This document shows positions 60,604 to 64,000 of a DNA stretch of 64,000 nucleotides, piece by piece (within the stretch, counting starts at the first letter, position 1; the number at the start of each line of letters is the position of its first letter). Location of the stretch: positions 110,831 to 174,830 of the forward strand of contig NZ_JABMCC010000107.1 in the NCBI RefSeq assembly GCF_013359905.1. The letters run 5' to 3'. Position numbers and translations under genes: made by a program. The DNA comes from Paenibacillus taichungensis (lineage in GTDB: Bacteria; Bacillota; Bacilli; Paenibacillales; Paenibacillaceae). The notes under the pieces were generated by a model that was not told where the DNA came from, made no database searches, and saw only the letters and a program-made list of their open reading frames with translations.

Positions 60604-62868
60604 ATGCAATTAATTAGAGAAGACTGGAAGCTGTTTAGAAACATCGATACACTGTGTCAGAAAGCAGGAGTTCACAGAGAGTTTATACCAAAGTTAGTAG
60701 TGAAAGAACTGGTGGATAATGCTCTTGATGCCACCGGTGATTGTGAACTCGAATTGGTAGATAACCACAGCTTTAGAGTTACCGATAATGGATCAGGTAT
60801 TGATCCGGACTGGCTGGAGGATTACTTCTCAATTAATCGTCCAATGATCTCATCTAAACTTCTACGCTTACCAACGCGGGGAGCTTTAGGAAATGGACTA
60901 CGTGTAGTAACTGGAGCCGTAATTTCTACAAATGGGTACCTCACTGTCACTACTCGAGGTCAAACATTTAAAATTATTCCTCAAGATGATGGAACAAGCA
61001 TTAAACAATTCCTAGGATACAACAACGATTATAAAGGTACTTCTATACTTGTAACTCTGGGGCTCTCGATAACCAAAAGTACATTGTCTTGGGGAAAGAT
61101 GGCTATTCAATTTTCCAAGAATAGCGAAGTTTTCGAAGGGAAGTCATCTCCTTACTGGTATACTTCTGAAGCATTTTTTGAATTGGTGAATGCGGCAAAC
61201 ATGCCAATCAATGAATTTGTAAGTTTATTTGTGGCGGGACCGATTAAGGCGAAGAAGTTGATTACTGATCTCACTAATGAACTTGAATTTTCTATGTTAG
61301 GTACAGCGGATCTGTCGTTTGAAGAGTCAGATCAACTGCTTACCTTCTTGAGAAGTAAAATAAGAAAGACGTTACCTAGAAACTTGGGTGCTGTAAACAA
61401 AAATTTTGTGAATACAATGTCTCATAAGACGAATGGTTCATTTAATTTAGAAACTGTTCGTGGAGAACACGATGCTGAAATTCCGATAGTTATTGAAGCT
61501 TGGGTTAAATATGACACTGATCAGGATGATGAGAGTCAAAAACATTCAAGTATCAGTGTGCTCGTAAATAAATCTCCTGTCACTGCTGATATGAGAACTT
61601 CAACTAAACAAGCAAGCACCACAATATGGGGTGGTGGATTATACATTGACCTTAGATCAAGACCAACGGATTTTTACGTAAGTATAATAACCCCCTATCA
61701 ACCGATAAAGTCGGATGGAAAAGAGCCAGATTTTCGTCCAATGCATAATGAAATAGAGTATGCGTTGAAAAAAGCAACAGCAAAAGTGAAGAAATTCAAC
61801 CAAAATATGTCGTCCGGAGGACGTAATGAGCGTGAAATCATTATTCAGAATTTACCGAATGCTATTGATAAAACAAGCGGTGACGGTGAATTCATATTTA
61901 GCCAAAGACAGTTATATTACGCGATACGTCCTTTCGTAATGGAAGCCTTTGGTGGTAAACAATTGAATTATAATTATTTCTGTCAGGTTATTACTGATTA
62001 TGAGGCGGATTATGGAGAGATAGAAGGAATGTATAGAGATCCACGCGGAACGTTGTATCATCCTCATACAGGTGAAGAGATTCCACTAGGCACTATTGCT
62101 GTTCAGAAATACAGCAGGCCTACGTGGACGTTCAATAAGATCATCTTTATCGAAAAGGAAGGATACTTTGCTAGCCTGCGGGACGTTGGATTTCCGGAGA
62201 AATATGATTGTGCCCTATTGTCCTCTAAGGGGTATGCTTCGAGAGCAGTAAAAGATTTATTCGACCTTCTTGGTGAAACGGATGAAGAAATTCAATTCTT
62301 TTGTGTTCATGATGCTGATGCAGCAGGAACCAAGATATTTGAAACGCTTCAGGAAGCGACAAGCGCAAGACCTGGGCGAAGAGTCCGAGTTATTAATTTG
62401 GGCTTAGAACCCGAAGAGGCGCTGGAATTAGATCTACAGGTTGAAACTTTTGAAAGTAAGAGAAGCAGACCTGTTGCTGACTATGTTTCTTATGAGTGGG
62501 AGAGATGGCTGCAAACTCATCGTGTAGAATTGAATGCAATGACGACTCCAGAATTTATACAGTGGCTCGAAGATAAGATGGAGGATCATGGTGTGGGCAA
62601 AGTTATTCCTGGAGTGACGATTCTTTCTAGCGAAATGGAAAGTAATGCAGAAACTCTCGTTCGAGCACAAGTGGCTAAGAAGATACTTCAACAGAACCTT
62701 TATGAAGAACAAGTATCTTTGGAGCTAGATAGAATCAAAGGTGATTTAGAATTGGCTAAATTGCATGTTAGAGACACCGTCAAAGAAAAACTTGATAATA
62801 ATCCCCATTCCCTGTGGAGTCTTCCAGTGAGAGAAATAGTACAAGACATTATAAACAATCAGGAATAA
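60604..62868 (+). CDS. DNA topoisomerase VIII (fused type IIB)
   Basis: ATG 60604 follows AAGGAGTG; an upstream ATG at 60571 is less suited. The 754-residue protein fuses the two halves of Topo VI. The B half has a GHKL ATPase: KELVDNALDA (Glu35, Asn39), DNGSG (61-65) and RGALGNGLR (92-100), plus a transducer region. The A half has the catalytic Tyr pair Y438/Y439 (FSQRQLYYAIR) and a Toprim domain with Glu517 (FIEKEG) and Asp570/Asp572 (VHDADAAG). Topo VIII enzymes are known from plasmids of Bacteria, including Paenibacillus as I recall. It should manage supercoiling or decatenation of the element. Confidence 0.93.
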   Translation: MQLIREDWKLFRNIDTLCQKAGVHREFIPKLVVKELVDNALDATGDCELELVDNHSFRVTDNGSGIDPDWLEDYFSINRPMISSKLLRLPTRGALGNGLRVVTGAVISTNGYLTVTTRGQTFKIIPQDDGTSIKQFLGYNNDYKGTSILVTLGLSITKSTLSWGKMAIQFSKNSEVFEGKSSPYWYTSEAFFELVNAANMPINEFVSLFVAGPIKAKKLITDLTNELEFSMLGTADLSFEESDQLLTFLRSKIRKTLPRNLGAVNKNFVNTMSHKTNGSFNLETVRGEHDAEIPIVIEAWVKYDTDQDDESQKHSSISVLVNKSPVTADMRTSTKQASTTIWGGGLYIDLRSRPTDFYVSIITPYQPIKSDGKEPDFRPMHNEIEYALKKATAKVKKFNQNMSSGGRNEREIIIQNLPNAIDKTSGDGEFIFSQRQLYYAIRPFVMEAFGGKQLNYNYFCQVITDYEADYGEIEGMYRDPRGTLYHPHTGEEIPLGTIAVQKYSRPTWTFNKIIFIEKEGYFASLRDVGFPEKYDCALLSSKGYASRAVKDLFDLLGETDEEIQFFCVHDADAAGTKIFETLQEATSARPGRRVRVINLGLEPEEALELDLQVETFESKRSRPVADYVSYEWERWLQTHRVELNAMTTPEFIQWLEDKMEDHGVGKVIPGVTILSSEMESNAETLVRAQVAKKILQQNLYEEQVSLELDRIKGDLELAKLHVRDTVKEKLDNNPHSLWSLPVREIVQDIINNQE

Positions 62869-62874
62869 TTACAA

Positions 62875-62917
62875 TACACCTCAAAACTCTCTTCCACAGC
62901 AGTTTGGGGTGTTCTTC
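62875..62917 (+). terminator. Rho-independent terminator
   Basis: ACACCTCAAAACT pairs with AGTTTGGGGTGT (wobbles and one bulge), followed by TCTTCT. T-run is weak. Confidence 0.6.
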
Positions 62918-62976
62918 TGAAATGTTGAGTCTTCATTAGTGAAAGAGTAGTTTCATAATAAGAAGGAGTGTTACTT

Positions 62977-63561
62977 ATGGAGAAGGTACAGGTTTATGCT
63001 AGAAAATCTTCGAATATGTACGGCCTTACTGATAAACAATTGGAGGAAGCATTTACGCTATATGATTTGTTAGTAAAGTCGAAAATTACATCTAAGATTC
63101 AAGAGGAATACCCCATGTTAGACTTTGATGAAGATGATTCATTATTAGAGTTGATTCATAGAGTCATTGATCTTGCTACTGTTGAGGGTGCTGATATGGT
63201 TTCTGATCATAGAGTTATTAATAATTATCGTGAATATCTAAAAGAACAAGGCCAAACGACGTATTCAGTTACAGATCATGAATTTGTTGAAGGTAAGGGT
63301 GAGTGTGGAGCATTATTTCCGGATGGCAAATTTGTTAAATGTGGAAATGCAGAACATTATATCATTATGGAAAATGTAGACTTTGAAATACAAAAAAAAT
63401 GTGTTTACTTTTCAAGTTTACACGACGGGAAAGATGGGGTAGTAACATTTTCTCCATTTGGTGACAAACTTCTTACAGATGATCAATCTAAATGGATTTC
63501 TACAAATATAATATATATGGATTCTAACCAAATAAGCATGTTGGAAGGATATCTTAGTTAA
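62977..63561 (+). CDS. Hypothetical protein, 194 residues
   Basis: ATG 62977 follows GAAGGAG. Helical N-terminal half with acidic patches (FDEDDSLLEL), then a beta-rich half with CGALFPDGKFVKCGNAEHYII, where two Cys and a His could bind a metal. It has the style of plasmid-borne or phage-like accessory proteins. Not recognised. Single-gene unit with its own terminator. Confidence 0.65.
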   Translation: MEKVQVYARKSSNMYGLTDKQLEEAFTLYDLLVKSKITSKIQEEYPMLDFDEDDSLLELIHRVIDLATVEGADMVSDHRVINNYREYLKEQGQTTYSVTDHEFVEGKGECGALFPDGKFVKCGNAEHYIIMENVDFEIQKKCVYFSSLHDGKDGVVTFSPFGDKLLTDDQSKWISTNIIYMDSNQISMLEGYLS

Positions 63562-63631
63562 CTAATTTACCGATGTATCAATTATAGAGCAATGTTTTTT
63601 TTATGATTCAATAGTGTTTAATTCCGACGCT

Positions 63632-63659
63632 AAACCCTCCAAATGTGGAGGGTTTTTTT
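63632..63659 (+). terminator. Rho-independent terminator
   Basis: Perfect nine-base arms AAACCCTCC/GGAGGGTTT with a six-base loop and seven T. Confidence 0.92.
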
Positions 63660-63695
63660 GTTTCTACCAAATGTAATTTCATGCTTACAAAAATA

Positions 63696-63732
63696 TACCC
63701 AAAGGGGTACCATAATGTACCCGATAAGGTAC
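63696..63732. promoter_or_regulatory. Paired dyads upstream of pilin-like gene
   Basis: TACCC...GGGTA (63697-63709) and GTACC...GGTAC (63718-63732) are two inverted repeats with GGTAC cores 22 bp apart, about 100 bases before the pilin-like start. A dimeric regulator site is likely. Confidence 0.4.
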
Positions 63733-63822
63733 TTACAGATTCTGCGGTCAATTAGTATGATTATACATGTGAACGGCACCGAACGGATACGCCGAAATAC
63801 ATCGAAAAGTGGAGGGATTTAA

Positions 63823-64000
63823 TTGCGTAAGAAAATGAAGTATTGGATGAAAAATGAAGCATCTGCATCACAAACAACAGAAACAGGTATGCTGATGTTG
63901 GGCGGTATCGCCATTGCAGTCGGATTGGGTTGGTTGGTTTCTCAGTACATGCGTGATTCGGGTAACACAGTACTGACAAATATGGACTCCGTAGCTTCCG
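63823..64000 (+). CDS. Flp-pilin-like protein, 3' end outside window
   Basis: TTG start six bases after GGAGGG. The visible 59 residues begin with a short basic leader (LRKKMKYWMKNEASASQ), then TTETGMLMLGGIAIAVGLGW, a 20-residue hydrophobic helix preceded by a Glu, as in Flp/Tad prepilins and related small secreted subunits. The gene runs off the window. With the TadA-like ATPase at 50482, it hints at a Tad-like pilus or conjugation apparatus further on. Confidence 0.6.
   Translation, partial: MRKKMKYWMKNEASASQTTETGMLMLGGIAIAVGLGWLVSQYMRDSGNTVLTNMDSVAS

Overview
The window looks like part of a large plasmid or integrated plasmid-like element of a Paenibacillus-type Firmicute. Reasons: low-to-moderate GC; purine-rich AGGAGG-type ribosome binding sites; all genes on the + strand; S-layer-homology proteins; LytTR and AgrC/DcuS-type regulators; a Spo0A-type DNA-binding domain; Hfq of the Bacillus type; and a plasmid replication set (short DnaG primase plus a fused type IIB topoisomerase of the Topo VIII kind). 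No rRNA, tRNA, housekeeping operon or CRISPR array was seen. The species assignment is inference.

Layout. 1-2.3 kb: end of a secreted or surface protein gene and a lipoprotein. 2.9-11.6 kb: a seven-bladed RCC1-repeat exoprotein that ends in YD-like repeats, a 2,269-residue RHS polymorphic toxin with a Hint protease domain and a variable C-terminal toxin tip, and an Imm8-like immunity protein. 12.3-21.5 kb: uncharacterised cargo, including a membrane protein with a methyltransferase-like tail, a chemoreceptor-like sensor without its signalling half, a membrane HELGH metallopeptidase beside a double XRE regulator, and a frameshifted gene. 21.7-23.5 kb: a decayed copy of the XRE gene and an IS200/IS605-type TnpB element. 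23.5-25.8 kb: a polytopic membrane protein, a LytTR protein and a tandem-LytTR protein.

26.0-33.9 kb is a likely defence island: a PD-(D/E)XK nuclease, a RES-domain protein, a PHP-ATPase of the TrlF kind and a KAP-like P-loop NTPase, the last two separated by a TnpB fossil. 34.1-38.1 kb is a two-gene surface operon (SLH protein plus CARDB-repeat protein). 38.3-41.0 kb is a LytTR response regulator with its histidine kinase. 41.3-43.6 kb holds a metal-site-less ImmA/IrrE-like protein, a Spo0A effector domain without receiver, and small proteins. 43.6-50.2 kb is mobile-element debris (IS4-like, IS1182-like, a second TnpB element) surrounding two HEPN-type proteins.

50.5-54.9 kb carries a degenerate TadA/VirB11-like ATPase, a broken HflK-like gene and a retron-like cassette: a structured non-coding region, a 69-residue basic/hydrophobic protein, an XRE-type HTH protein and a retron reverse transcriptase with the NxxxH, YVDD and ITG signatures. 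The cassette lies between two broken genes. 55.0-57.4 kb contains small membrane proteins, a protein made of two fused Hfq domains, and next to it an orphan promoter-to-terminator unit that may be a small RNA. 57.5-63.6 kb is a lipoprotein, an unknown gene overlapping dnaG-like primase, the Topo VIII gene, and another unknown. The window ends in a Flp-pilin-like gene.

Two regulatory patterns tie distant loci together. A 20-bp operator of the form ATGTAAATCAYG...ACAT occurs in four intergenic regions (15.9, 42.5, 48.1, 55.0 kb). A direct repeat of GTACAT spaced exactly 21 bp lies upstream of both the tandem-LytTR gene and the LytTR response regulator. The strongest candidates for undescribed biology are the retron-like cassette with its extra small protein, the tandem Hfq with its neighbouring putative RNA, and the operator network.
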